Source: Thermothielavioides terrestris NRRL 8126 (taxonomy: Eukaryota; Ascomycota; Sordariomycetes; Sordariales; Chaetomiaceae). From it: a DNA stretch of 64,000 nt. The stretch is from the NCBI RefSeq assembly GCF_000226115.1, contig NC_016462.1, positions 3,506,488 to 3,570,487 of the forward strand, written 5' to 3'. Within the stretch, counting starts at the first letter, position 1. Every line of letters begins with the position of its first letter. Under the pieces are notes generated by a model. It was not told where the DNA came from. It worked only from the letters and a program-made list of their open reading frames with translations, and searched no databases. Below, one piece after another: positions 31,526 to 42,435 of the stretch. A program made the translations under genes and the position numbers.

Positions 31526-34500
31526 GGGGGTGGATACGGCGTGCGGGAGCGAGCCAGCGAGGAACGGTTAGTTGGCGGCATGGACAGACAGATGCTCTCG
31601 CCGAACGCAACACTGCCAACCTCGAAGACCCGCCGCCGATCGGCTGCGTGTTCTTGCGAATGTGGAGAACGTTATCGACGGGCGCAAATCAGGCCTTGGC
31701 CGGCACTGGCCTCAGCTGGCGGTGCCGATAACGTTGGCGATAAGCACTGAATCGTCAAGCGCGGGTCTGCCGATTCCAAGAGATCGATGCCGATGCTCAA
31801 GAACGAGAAACGTCGGGCCCGAAAAAAAAGCCAACGAGACCGGAAAACAGGATAAAGATTGCAGGACCCCCTGTCGGACGCAGGTCTCGAATCTGTACGG
31901 AATACTGCATATGGGAAGAGCAAAACCGGCTCCACCCGCTGGAGCCCGGAATTGGCCCCGTCGGAAGAGCGCCGTCCCTGCTCCTTGGCTCTTCATCTCA
32001 ACTTTGGCAGCGGCACCACCCCGGCTCGCAAACGGGTGGCAGGGTGGGCCTCTTGCTGCGACCCAACGGTTTCCTCCCCTGGACGCAGGAAGTTGACGCT
32101 CCAATCGAGTCCCAGCTCCCAACACACGACACCACCTCAACTTCCCGGCAGTTCAGCAGGCTGGCGCCTGAGCGTCTGTGACACTCCATCCTTTCCACAT
32201 CGACGGGATACAGTGTAGTTACGAGGACGGCCGCCGCACTAGACACTCGAACTTGTACTTCGCTGTGGCGTTCCCAGCTCAATTTTTGGAGTTCCTTTGC
32301 GGATCAGCTGCCCAGGGACGTCCCTGCCCTCTGTTCCTGACAGATGCGATCCGGCGCAGCGACTTCGAACCGAACTAAAGACATGCCTTGGATTTCAACG
32401 AATATGCATGCGGGACCACTGACAGGACCTTGGTTTGGCGACCACTCGGGCGATGCCGCACACCGCAGCCGGTGGGTCTTGCGTTTTTGCTGTGAGCGGC
32501 TCACGGAGCTTTTTACCGTGCTGCCTCTTCGAGCCTGGTTTTTCGCCATGACCGCATTGTCCTTGTGTAGCAGAGCCATCCGGAACCACGAGCGGCACCA
32601 TCGTCAAGACCGTTCATACACAGTGATCTCCTGGTAACCGGGCATTTCAGTTGAAGATCTGTGCAAGCGCTTGCAGACGTCAGCATGAACCAATCCCTGC
32701 CAGCCACGCGTCGCGGGCCATCCGGATGCTACACTGCTCTCGTCCGTACAGGTATGTCCCGATGTACTCCGCACACTACACGATGCATGTGTACCCTCCT
32801 TGTGTTAATGGCCTTCTTAATAGTGTATGTCCGCTTGTAGCCCTCTGCTCCCTCCCCTCTGCTCGAGTCAGCGCTCGGTTCCAGAGACGCATTACCCTCC
32901 ACCGCGAACCAGGAGCAAAATGGGCCCTTGATAAAGTCTACCTCCCCCATGCAACCGTTGCAGCGTCGAGGTGCATCATCAGCGCCAACAATTACGTACA
33001 GTAGTGTATAAGTCCCCAGTGGCCAGCCAAGGACCGGTCCGGACCTAGATTCCTCCACAGGTTTGACTTAGACACGGTTGGATATCAACCTTGCCCGGCA
33101 AGGTTCCAGAAACTTCCCTTGATGATGCCTGAGCGCGTTAGTATAACTCAATTTTTTTTTTTCTTATTACTTCTGGATACGATGTACCTCCTACCCAGGA
33201 AATTTACCCCGTATTCTCCTCAAACGTCCCTTTACTCCTCAGCATCAACCGTGCTCTGGTTGACCGCGAGCCGAGAAGACCAAGAAACCCAAACACAGCA
33301 CCGACGGCCAAGCGCTCTACACGCCCGGCACACGACATCCGGGCACCGCTACCCTCCTCGAAGAGCTAGATCACCGTGAACTCCAGACTCCGGATCAAGT
33401 CATCGCTAGTCTCTAAATGGCCTACCGGAGACAGCATCATCGTCGCCCGAGGCTGGTTGCATGAACTCCCCGCCCCCTACCAGCTAGGCATTGGCGACAA
33501 TGGCAAGCCGTGGCATTCATTGGCGCGAGTGCAGCTCACTGAGCGGAATGTGCCGCCGTTTCTACATTGATCCTCGCCGACTGGATTTTGGATTCGAATA
33601 CTGTACACCCCATTACAACTAAATGCCGTCTTGTCCTATGCGAACATCTTGGATGCTTGCACAAACTGTGGACTGCAGCTTGTACTTGAACCGAGAGTTG
33701 GTGGAGCATGGTTTGTGAGACGCCGTGAGATCACTGTGCCACCCATGCTGATCAAGCCGGAGAAGAAAGATTTCACAACAGACGCAAGGTCCAAGGGAAA
33801 CTGGGCAACTCGGTGAAACTGGTGTTCGTAACTAACCGTGGCTGTGGTCGGTGGAAGAAGATGGTCTGGGTCGTGTCGGTGGGTGGCCGACTGGAAGATC
33901 AAATGCTGGACCAGTCGTCCCATCTCATTCAAGGGCTTTGTGAGAGGGATGGCTCGGGTGAGGGATGCCACAAAACAATAACCCGTTCAAATTAAAGGTC
34001 TTTCCTTGGTTGCGTTGCACGGCTGGCTCAAAGAGCAGACACTTTGGTCCAGCACCTGGCATTTCTGATACGCACGGTGAAAAGATGGGGACTACCTAGG
34101 TGAGAAACCATAATTACCTAGGTACTGGAACTGGTTGGGCTCGTTGGCGGGGCCAGAGATTAATGTTGATTGCACTCGTCAGCCTAAAGATTGCCCAGGG
34201 TTACCTATCTTCCAACACTCGATACGCTTCCCTCTCGCAGTCGAGAGGAGATGTTGAATTTCATCGCCAGCGCCATCAGGCGATTGGCTGACTGGCGCAG
34301 AAAGCAATGCATGACACACAGCTGACGCAATCGTATTCCCACAAAGCCAGTGCAACGTCGGACCGGCAAATGCAGGTACCCGGCGGGTCACGCTCTCGTC
34401 CGAAGGCACATCTTCATCTGCAACAAAGCACCTGCTGTAATCCGTACGGCCCAACACTACCTTTGCGCGCCAAATAAAGGGCCTGGGTCTGTGGCCAGGA

Positions 34501-35201
34501 GGCGCGGTAGTGGAAGACGGAAAGAGAGCATGACTAGGTACTCTTGAGGGTGGGCGGTGGCTGTTGAAGATGGGTTGACCGAAGCGGAATGGGGTTTTGC
34601 CGCAAAGGTGACACTGCTAGTTAGGTAGGTATTTACCAGGCGACAATAGCACGCCTTACATTGGAACGGCTTTGTCGTGGAAGTTTCAGCCTGCCTTGAT
34701 GCGCACGGCTGGACCCGAGCTGGCCTTGAACACTGGTGTCCCGCAAGGGACCTACCATAACAAATATAAGACCGAAAGTTACTCAGAACTCCGCAAGGCC
34801 ATAATCACCATCGTCAACTGCTTTGTAACTTCGTCGACACCCATAGTGCAACCACTCTTTATATTCCGGATATTTTACAGACCCAGACATGTACGGCCAT
34901 AGGTGGTAGAGAACTCGGGATCCCGTCCGCTCTCCCCTAGATAAGCTACCAACCGCCGGATTAGTAGTTGGGTCGGTGACGACCAGCGAATCCCCGGTGC
35001 TGTACGTTTTGCTTCGCTTTGTTTTGCGTCGCTTCTTGTCCCTTGTCCACGACAGCTTGTTCTCAAGTCAGTGGAAACCAACTTGGGGAAAAGAGAACAC
35101 AAGAGAGAAGAGAAAGGAAAGAAAGAGAAAACAACCTTGGAGGGAAGGCGCCCTCATCGTCCGGGGGAGCTGCGGCTAGGTCGTTGCAGCAGAGAAGGTA
35201 C
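31526..35201. other. 3.7-kb gene-poor region
   Basis: The right end nearest 31526 is promoter DNA for the 1508-residue protein. The rest contains only short unpatterned frames. A copy of the 11-mer ACAGTAGTGTA is at 32998-33008. TACCTAGGTA-like sequence lies near 34096-34130 and a GGTAGGTA run near 34623. A purine-rich AAGAGAGAAGAGAAAGG-type run lies at 35100-35132. Confidence 0.45.
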
Positions 35202-35600
35202 TTAGTCCTGGATATCCGAGGCTAACGAACATTGACCAAGCCTTGTCCCTATGTACAAGTCGACGCAATCAAGCCGCTCGGTCTCCCAAGGGGGATGCCT
35301 CCTGAAGAACCGGCGGTTCATATCATCGACAGGCGCGCCAGACCGAAGGAGGGCATAAGCCAATTCGACTCGGTAGAAGTCGCGATGGAAGCGAAAGTGC
35401 TCGGTGGGCGAGAGTGGCCCTGTACATTCGTAGAGATAGCTCCGCCTCTTGGTAAGATGGGCTTCACAGGCTGCAAAGTCTGCCGCCATAACGTCGATTG
35501 CGCTATAGGTATGATTTATCTGTCCAAGGCCAGCTGCCGGATGCCTGACACAGGCATCGTGGCAAGCTGTTCGCGAACCGAGCTGGTTAAGCAAGGCGAC
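35202..35600 (-). pseudogene. F-box-type protein relic
   Basis: The recognisable part reads AADFAACEAHLTKRRSYLYE, SPTEHFRFHRDFYRVELAYA and RRFFRRHPPWETERLDCVDL, the spacing of the F-box-associated region in many filamentous-fungal F-box proteins (RFhRalYRvEl ... FFsrhpPWEneQL). The F-box itself and the C-terminal half are missing. The open frame continues upstream to 35858, but that part overlaps an inverted repeat and is not family-like. The family assignment is from memory. Confidence 0.45.
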
Positions 35601-35610
35601 GGCCGAGGCT

Positions 35611-35730
35611 TCGGCAAGGGGACGGGGTAGATGCGATGCCTCTCTCAGGGCGACGGTGTTTGGAAGGAGGGCAGACGTGATCTGGGGGTTATTTAGAGAG
35701 GCATCGCATCTACCCTGTGCCCTTGCCGAG
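35611..35730. repeat. inverted repeat, 35-bp arms, 49-bp spacer
   Basis: Left arm 35611-35645 and right arm 35696-35730 are reverse complements with two mismatches. Both contain GGGTAGATGCGATGCCTCTC on the matching strand. The whole 120-bp unit interrupts the upstream part of the F-box-like relic. It could be a foldback element or a hairpin from local inverted duplication. Confidence 0.75.
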
Positions 35731-38700
35731 GACTCGATTGATGCATCGACACCTTTGTTTTCCTTGGAGGACACGGAAATTTGACACAGGCCAGGAGGTG
35801 AGCGAAACCAGCGATGGCCGAGTTTTCCTGTGATCATCCAAAAGAGATTCCTTGTCACCTGGAGTTGGCTGCTAAGAATTCCTAATTTAGATGAGCGGAC
35901 TGGCAGCCTAGGGGGTTATTCTCATGTTTCAAGTCCAAAACTACCTGGTAACTTAGGTCCTGTGTAGATGCGCAGCTCGCCCTCCCGCCTGTACAACACA
36001 TCCGGAGCTTGGAGGGTTTGGATGGCGCAGCGATCCAATGGGCAAGGGCAAACAAAAGCCGGGGCTGGCGGTCTGTACCTATATACAGCTAGTGCCCGGC
36101 TTGGGGACCTGTCGAGGGCGCAGAGAGGTTGACACCCTGCTCGGGCACTTCCAACTTGGCTTGACTAGACCATGGTCGGGCGATTCCTGCCCTTGCACGG
36201 ATCGTCAGTGAGAGGTAACTCTGGATTAGCGTAGCTCACGGACATCAGCCGCCAAAGAACGGAGACTCTTGGGCATTCTAATCCGTGAACAGTGATTTTC
36301 CCCCTGAGTCACTGCTTGATCCTCCCCCGCAAACCCCCTGGAAGGGACAAATCTGGGGTAAATTGGACGGAAACTATCCATGTTTTGTTGGGTGGTTGGG
36401 GGGTGCATGGACAGCAGCACTGAAGGTGCAATACCAGCCCGCATTGATTGAGTTCGCAGAGTTCCGCGGACGCATGTCCTCTCCGCAATGCAGCAGGTGT
36501 TCAGATGACCAGTTTCCGTGTTTGGTGCAGGTGAAGAAGCAGAGTTGCAGGTGATTGCGCGGAGTGTTTCATCCAATTAAGTTCCCTGGACAGCAGTGCA
36601 TGGGCAGTGTATCACAGTAGTTAATGGGCCTGCCTGCCTCGAAGACGACTGGGACCATTGCCGGCGGCAAAGTGTATGTACACGATGGCTGGAAAAGGCG
36701 GTCAGCGGAGAGGGCCGACGGCTGGCTGGCCATTGGGAATTGGCGACAAAATAATTGGTGCATTCCTTTGGCACGGCCGGGCCCGCTTCAATGAGCAAGT
36801 CGGAGGGAGCAATCCAGCCACAGGGCATCACAAGAGGATGTTGTGCTGCGCGTGGCTTCCCGATCACACGGCGGGGGCAAACAAGCATTGCGCTAAAGCA
36901 ATGCGGCGAGAGCGCTCTCACTTTCCGTCCGTCATGCTGCCTCTGCCTCGTGGTCTGCAGCTCGGCCCGCCCAAAGCTCGGGAATCAATCAACGGTGACA
37001 AAGCCAGGGGATGATACCTTACATAGGTATGCTGCTTACAGATACTTCGCTAGCTGGCCTCGAGCTTTGCTGTCAATGCCGCTCCGCAAATCCCCTACTC
37101 CGGAACTGTTGTGCAGGACTGTATAATGTACCACAGTAGTGTACACGTGTAGGTTGTTCTCTGCAGTGTACCATCGGGTTACATCAAGGTTCAAGGTGGG
37201 TAGCAGTGAGCACGGCGTGTGGGGTAGGATCCCGTTATCAGTCCTGGGCCCGCCGCGCGGGTTGGAGTGCGGCGACACTTGTCACCCAACCATCGGGAAG
37301 CGAGTGGCGTGTGGGTGCCAGTACAGGGGCTCCCGAGAACAGCTGATTAGTGTAGTGTCCGCCTGTGGTGGGAAGAACGACTGTGAGATGCCTACCAACC
37401 GATTTGCCCATGGACAGAACTCTTGTCTCGTTCTTCGGAGCTGAACTTGCACTCGGTGAGTGGGGACGGCGAGGTGAAACACCCGATGTCTGTTGTGACT
37501 CCCGAACGGCATTCACGTTAACATCGGGCAGCGAATGGCAAGGGGCAGAGCCGTCTTTTGGGTCGCGGAAGGCAAACTTGTCGCCATAGCAACTAGTGTA
37601 TTGTGGTTTACTCCGTGTACATTAGCTCTTCTTGCAGAGGTCGAGGTTGGGCTTCGACGCCGACAACGCTGCGGATCACCGTACAGTGGAGGGCAGAAGC
37701 CACTTCAGTTCTCTCAGGAATCGGATACTGCGTCGGGTGTCAAGCTGGAGGTGCAGCGCGGATGATATTTGGAAGCTGACTGGGACGCCCAGTGATTGCG
37801 GACCCACTCGGATCCAGGACCCGGGCTGGGGCTTCAGATTGCTTGTTCGGGATTCATAAGGAACACGAGGCGGTCTCGCATTGCTGAGCAGAGTCACTTG
37901 ATCGGAAAAAATGCCTTGACTCGGCTGACCCAGCAATGGTGGCCTGCTAGTGCTCTGGGAATATGCCCGGCTCTGTTCGTTTTGGGAAGAGCGACGGGTC
38001 TGGATCAGTCAAAGAAACGGAGTCCTTGTCGAATATTTCCAGCAGCGCGGAGAACTTCGTACTTCTCGTACTCTTCAGAGTGTTGTACTGGTTTATCAGA
38101 AGCCTGCATACCTACCTAAGGTAGGAAGGTAAGCTTCCGACCAAGCATCGACTTGCAAGTGATGGATCTGTGCAACGCCTTGCGTCCGGAATACCTTCGC
38201 TACACAGTACGATGATGTCAGCAGAACCCTGGCCGTTTGTCATTGCCCTGGCTTGAGGTGACCGCCACGAAGCCACGAAGATCCGAGGGGTAGACAGTCC
38301 GTGTGGGCAATCGCATGCACGGTGGACTCACGCCCTGTGCCTGCCCTTTGTGCTTCAGAAATCAAGGCAGCGACTGAAGGGCAAGTTAAACGGGCAACAT
38401 AACTGGGGGGAAAGCACATCTCTGGTTGTGCCCAGGTTGCTGGACATTGGCAAATCAGGTACCCACCCAAGTTTGCACTGCTTTGTCTGCTCTCGCCTTG
38501 CTGAACACAAGGTGAGGCGTGTGGGTCACATGGCAGTCGGAAACCGTCTCAGCCAACGCCAACCCACACGGTGCAGCTACACGTGCCAGGTACACTATGC
38601 TCGAATGACCCCACCAGCCATCCCACTGGGCCAAGGGGATCGCAGCGGTCAAGCCCTGGGGTTGTTGGTACCCGCCGCAGCACTTGTGACTGATCCCTCT

Positions 38701-38971
38701 ACCCCCCAACTCTGAGGTTCCTGACAAATTCGGTGAAGATACAAACCACTTTTCTCGCGGGGGCAACAGACGGACACACCTTCCATTGCCTTCTCCACCC
38801 CTTAGCATTCTAAACGGAAGACGAGCCGCGAGGAAGTTCCGCGATCTGCAGCAGCAGAGACGCGAGTCGACCGAAAACAGCCCGACGGCAACAACCTGGA
38901 ACTCCGGCAATTCCTCCACCTCGGACTGTCGCCAGTGACCAACCGGTCAACTGAATACGGTGTGAAACGGA
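35731..38971. other. 3.2-kb gene-poor region
   Basis: No coding frame is recognised. Another copy of ACAGTAGTGTA is at 37133-37143, within GTACCACAGTAGTGTAC, followed by ACACGTGT. A near-palindromic CCTACCTAAGGTAGG lies near 38111. The last few hundred bases are probably the promoter of the 726-residue protein gene. Confidence 0.45.
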
Positions 38972-41152
38972 ATGAAGGAACCTCAAGTCACGACGAACCG
39001 AACCGCAATGGCAAATACAAAGGAGCGACCGCGGGCCCGGTTTGCTCCTATACCCATCGAGACCACTTTCGAGCGATACCGCAAGACCGTCCCAGCAGGC
39101 GAGCTGACACCGAGCCCCTCGCCGCGCTCACCGTCCCCGCCGCCGCCGCGAGAGAAGCGCCGATTCGCTCCCCAGCTGGTCGAGTCCTCGGTGCGCCGGT
39201 CCCGGCGAGCCGGAGACGAGGGCCCCGCCACGAAGCCCACCGACAAGACCGACATCACCCCTTACACGAACCACATCTATGCGCCGAGAGCGCGGAAGCG
39301 GTTTGGCCATGGCGAGGGACTGTCGTCGCAAAAAGGGCATGGCCGGCGGGAGTCGTGCGACGACGAGATCGCCGGCGGCGTCTTCGACCTGGTGGCGCGC
39401 GATGCACATAGCAAGCTCCAGGAGCTGGCCATGAGCGCCTTCCCCAACAGCGGCCAGAGGACCGGCGGCGCTGAGCACTTCTATGTGCGCGAGGGATCCG
39501 ACGACGACGACCGGCCCCGAGGGAGGCCGCTGACAAGAGGACCGTGGATGCCCCTGCCCTCGCGCCGGAACTCGTCCGAGGAGGACATCAGCTGGGCCTT
39601 CAAAGAGATGCAGGAACATGCCCGGAGGATCAGCAGGGCGAGGTCCAAGGACCGCATCGACACGCTGGAGCTCGACCGCATGAGCATTGACAGCCCACCG
39701 AGCGACGCCATGGGTCTGACCAGAACCCAGAGAACCTCGATCGCGAGCTCCCCGCTGTGGACATCCCGGCCGTCTTCCGACTCGCTGGGCCCGATCGGCG
39801 AGGGCCACATGCCCCTCCTCCGCGCCGAATCGCCGCTGCCCGCCATTGGGGAGTCGACCATGCCGTATATCCCTCCCGAGTCCCCACCGCGCCGCCCTAT
39901 CGGGGAGAGTCACATGCCCTACATCCCCTCCGCCCCGACCGGCAGGGCCGGCGACATGCCGTATGCGCCGGCCTCGCAGTTCCTGCCGGGTCGCCCGCCG
40001 GCCTCGCAGATCCCGCCGGAAACAGGCTTCCGGCAGCCCGCCCCCTTCATTTCCTACGGCCAAGAGCGCGACTTGTCCCTGGAGCGGGCGCGCCAGCAGC
40101 ATCGCCTCCGCCTCAAGTCCTCCTCCCCGCCCTTGCTTGGCCAGGACCTCGTCTTCCGGCTCTGCCCTTCGCCGAAGCAGACCAAGCTGGAACCCGACCA
40201 CCTCTGGAACATGGCCACGGGCACGACGGTGGAGGACCACAACCGCGATCCGACCGAGCAGCACGGCCTCTGGCGCGGCTACTGCTACACCGCCGACCAC
40301 TCCGAGAAAATAGCCCCCGCCGAGCGCCCGGCTATGATCTCCACCCCGCTGGCGCCGCCCAGCCCGCCCCAGGACGACCCATTCGCCCGCGAATTCGCCG
40401 GCGCCGCGACCTCCCTCCCCATTGCCTTCAGCGAGGAGCCCAGCCCGATGGACGACAGCAGCGGCACCACACCCGCCACCGCCGCCCGCGGCGGGACCCA
40501 CTCCGTACCCGGACCCGGCGGACCCGGCGGCGGCGGCGGTATCGTGCCGGAGCACCGCACCAAGAACAATGAGCCCAAGGGCCTGCACATGCTGCAGAAC
40601 ATGGCGCACCTGGACGAGAAGCTGCGGCGCGAGAAAGCCGCGGCCGACCTCGAGGAACAGATCGCGGCCGAGTTCGACGACCACTTCGTCACGCAGGTGT
40701 TCAACTACCTCTCGCTCGGCTACCCGGCCACGGCGCGGCAGTACGACGAGGAGCTGAGCAAGATCAGCCGCATCGGCATCGAGGAGCTGGAGCGCGACGA
40801 CGAGGCCATCATGCAGGGGCTGTGGGGGGGAGGAGGCGACTCCGACGAGGAGGAGGAGGAGGAGGACGGGGTGGAAGACGGGATGGATGGGAGGGATGGA
40901 ATCGACGGGGAGGGGGATGGCGGAGGAGAACGAAACAAGAAGAAGAAGACGAAAAAGAAGAGGGTCAAGGCCACGGGGCATATCATGCTCGACGGTGAGG
41001 CCAAGGACGGAGTCAAAGAGGAGGACCGCTGCCAGCGCTGGAAGGCGCTCAAGCTGTACATCTACGAGTGGGCCCGCCAGCATCCGGATCTGAGCACCAT
41101 CAGCCCGCTCGCGTGGGGCGTGCGGGAGCGCAGGGGCAGCTGGGGTGTGTGA
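38972..41152 (+). CDS. uncharacterised protein with IGExxMPYIP repeats
   Basis: One long exon gives 726 residues from 38972. A second ATG at 39008 sits in a better context (CGCAATGGCA) and would give 714; I cannot choose between them. The N-terminal half is basic and Pro/Ser-rich. At about 270-330 a short motif repeats three times (PIGEGHMPLL, AIGESTMPYIP, PIGESHMPYIP), followed by a weaker DMPYAP. A block at about 375-450 (QDLVFRLCPSPKQTKLEPDH, then a GLWRGYC) looks folded. A helical block at about 530-610 contains LDEKLRREKAAADLEEQIAA and FVTQVFNYLSLGYPATARQYDEEL. A Glu/Asp run and a Lys-rich run follow. The compact end may be nuclear. No known domain is assigned. Confidence 0.75.
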   Translation: MKEPQVTTNRTAMANTKERPRARFAPIPIETTFERYRKTVPAGELTPSPSPRSPSPPPPREKRRFAPQLVESSVRRSRRAGDEGPATKPTDKTDITPYTNHIYAPRARKRFGHGEGLSSQKGHGRRESCDDEIAGGVFDLVARDAHSKLQELAMSAFPNSGQRTGGAEHFYVREGSDDDDRPRGRPLTRGPWMPLPSRRNSSEEDISWAFKEMQEHARRISRARSKDRIDTLELDRMSIDSPPSDAMGLTRTQRTSIASSPLWTSRPSSDSLGPIGEGHMPLLRAESPLPAIGESTMPYIPPESPPRRPIGESHMPYIPSAPTGRAGDMPYAPASQFLPGRPPASQIPPETGFRQPAPFISYGQERDLSLERARQQHRLRLKSSSPPLLGQDLVFRLCPSPKQTKLEPDHLWNMATGTTVEDHNRDPTEQHGLWRGYCYTADHSEKIAPAERPAMISTPLAPPSPPQDDPFAREFAGAATSLPIAFSEEPSPMDDSSGTTPATAARGGTHSVPGPGGPGGGGGIVPEHRTKNNEPKGLHMLQNMAHLDEKLRREKAAADLEEQIAAEFDDHFVTQVFNYLSLGYPATARQYDEELSKISRIGIEELERDDEAIMQGLWGGGGDSDEEEEEEDGVEDGMDGRDGIDGEGDGGGERNKKKKTKKKRVKATGHIMLDGEAKDGVKEEDRCQRWKALKLYIYEWARQHPDLSTISPLAWGVRERRGSWGV

Positions 41153-42435
41153 ACACACCCTTCCTTGCCTGTTGGCTTTTCTTTTTCTTTCCATTTTTTC
41201 TTGATAGGAGCCAAGTGGGCGTTGGGCTGTCTTGCGACGACGACTGGAGGTTTCGCTGCTGCGTCGCTTAGCTCTGGTCTCGGGATTTTGCGGGTCGACT
41301 GTTTTGGTCTTTGGCGCTACCCCGTTTCCTTTCTTTTTATTTTCATTTTTGATCTCTTTTTCGGCCTGTCCGGGCTCACCCGGCTATTATGGGAGCGTTG
41401 GAGCTGGCGCCTGCCTTGCCTTTTCATTTCTTACTTTTCACCCTGTTTCCCCCCCTCCCTCTTCGAAGCATACTCGGCGGGGCATGCATGGGCATTCCTG
41501 GACGATGTGACGACTTTTATTTCCTTTCACTCACCTGCAGACTCTCCTTGATGCTGGGATCCCAGCACGCTTGCCTTACCTTCTTTACCTGCTCGGGGCG
41601 GCGGGGAAAGTGAAGCGTAGAGAGTAATGGGGTTGCTAGAGAAGACGGGGGGTAGAAGGATCTCGCTTCTCGATGGAAGCGTGGCTGGCAGTGCTTCAGG
41701 GAGTTTAGAGAGGATCGGTGCGGCAGTGGGCTTTATTCGGGCCAGACGCTAGACTATTTTGCTTCTTCGGGGTACATGTTCTACTAGGAGCGAGCATCAG
41801 AGAGAGAGCAGAGAGAGGAGCCATCATCCCACTTTGCGGCCTTTGACAGGCTGGGCATCTTCCATACCTGGCGGGGGGACCGGTGGAGAGGACTAAGGGC
41901 GGAGTCGTTATGGTAGACTTATTTATTGTGTCTGTGCTCAACAGGGGCAACTACGGCAAATGGAATCATCTTCTTGCGCAATGATGCTTGAGAATGTCGG
42001 GGATGCTGAAATACTGCTATGGAAGGATCCAAGGGTTGGATGCCGGTCGAGCCTCGGCTAGTTGGCGCCCAACACCAAGGGGCTGCACAACAAAGGAGAA
42101 ACCACTGCTGGGTGGGTAACCGTGCAAGAGCTGCCACTCTCTATTCTCACTCCCAGACCGCGGCTCAAAACTTGTCGGTTTCGCCACTACCGGGTACCTC
42201 ACTCCAGCCCTGTGGTTGACGTCGATGGTGGTGGGAAGAGGGACGAGAAGGGACGATCACTCGTCAACACCGTATCGCCTGCACTGTGTTGTGGGTCACC
42301 CCGACGTTATCGCTCATTCAGGTCAACGAGCGTTATCAGCGCCCGACTTGGCCTTGTGCAGCGATCTCCGATTGATTGAAAGCACGATGCATGCTGCTGC
42401 CTGCGCCGTGTCTCAATCCTTCGTGAGCCTCCCCC
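41153..42435. other. intergenic, T-rich then mixed
   Basis: Pyrimidine-rich sequence at 41160-41480 looks like a 3' UTR of the upstream gene. The remainder has no recognised gene and should include the ARMH3 promoter. Confidence 0.45.

Noticed and set aside
39128..41194. 688-codon minus-strand frame opposite the 726-residue protein
   Set aside because: Mirror-strand shadow; it lacks any domain and the plus strand shows repeats and a consistent acidic/basic layout.
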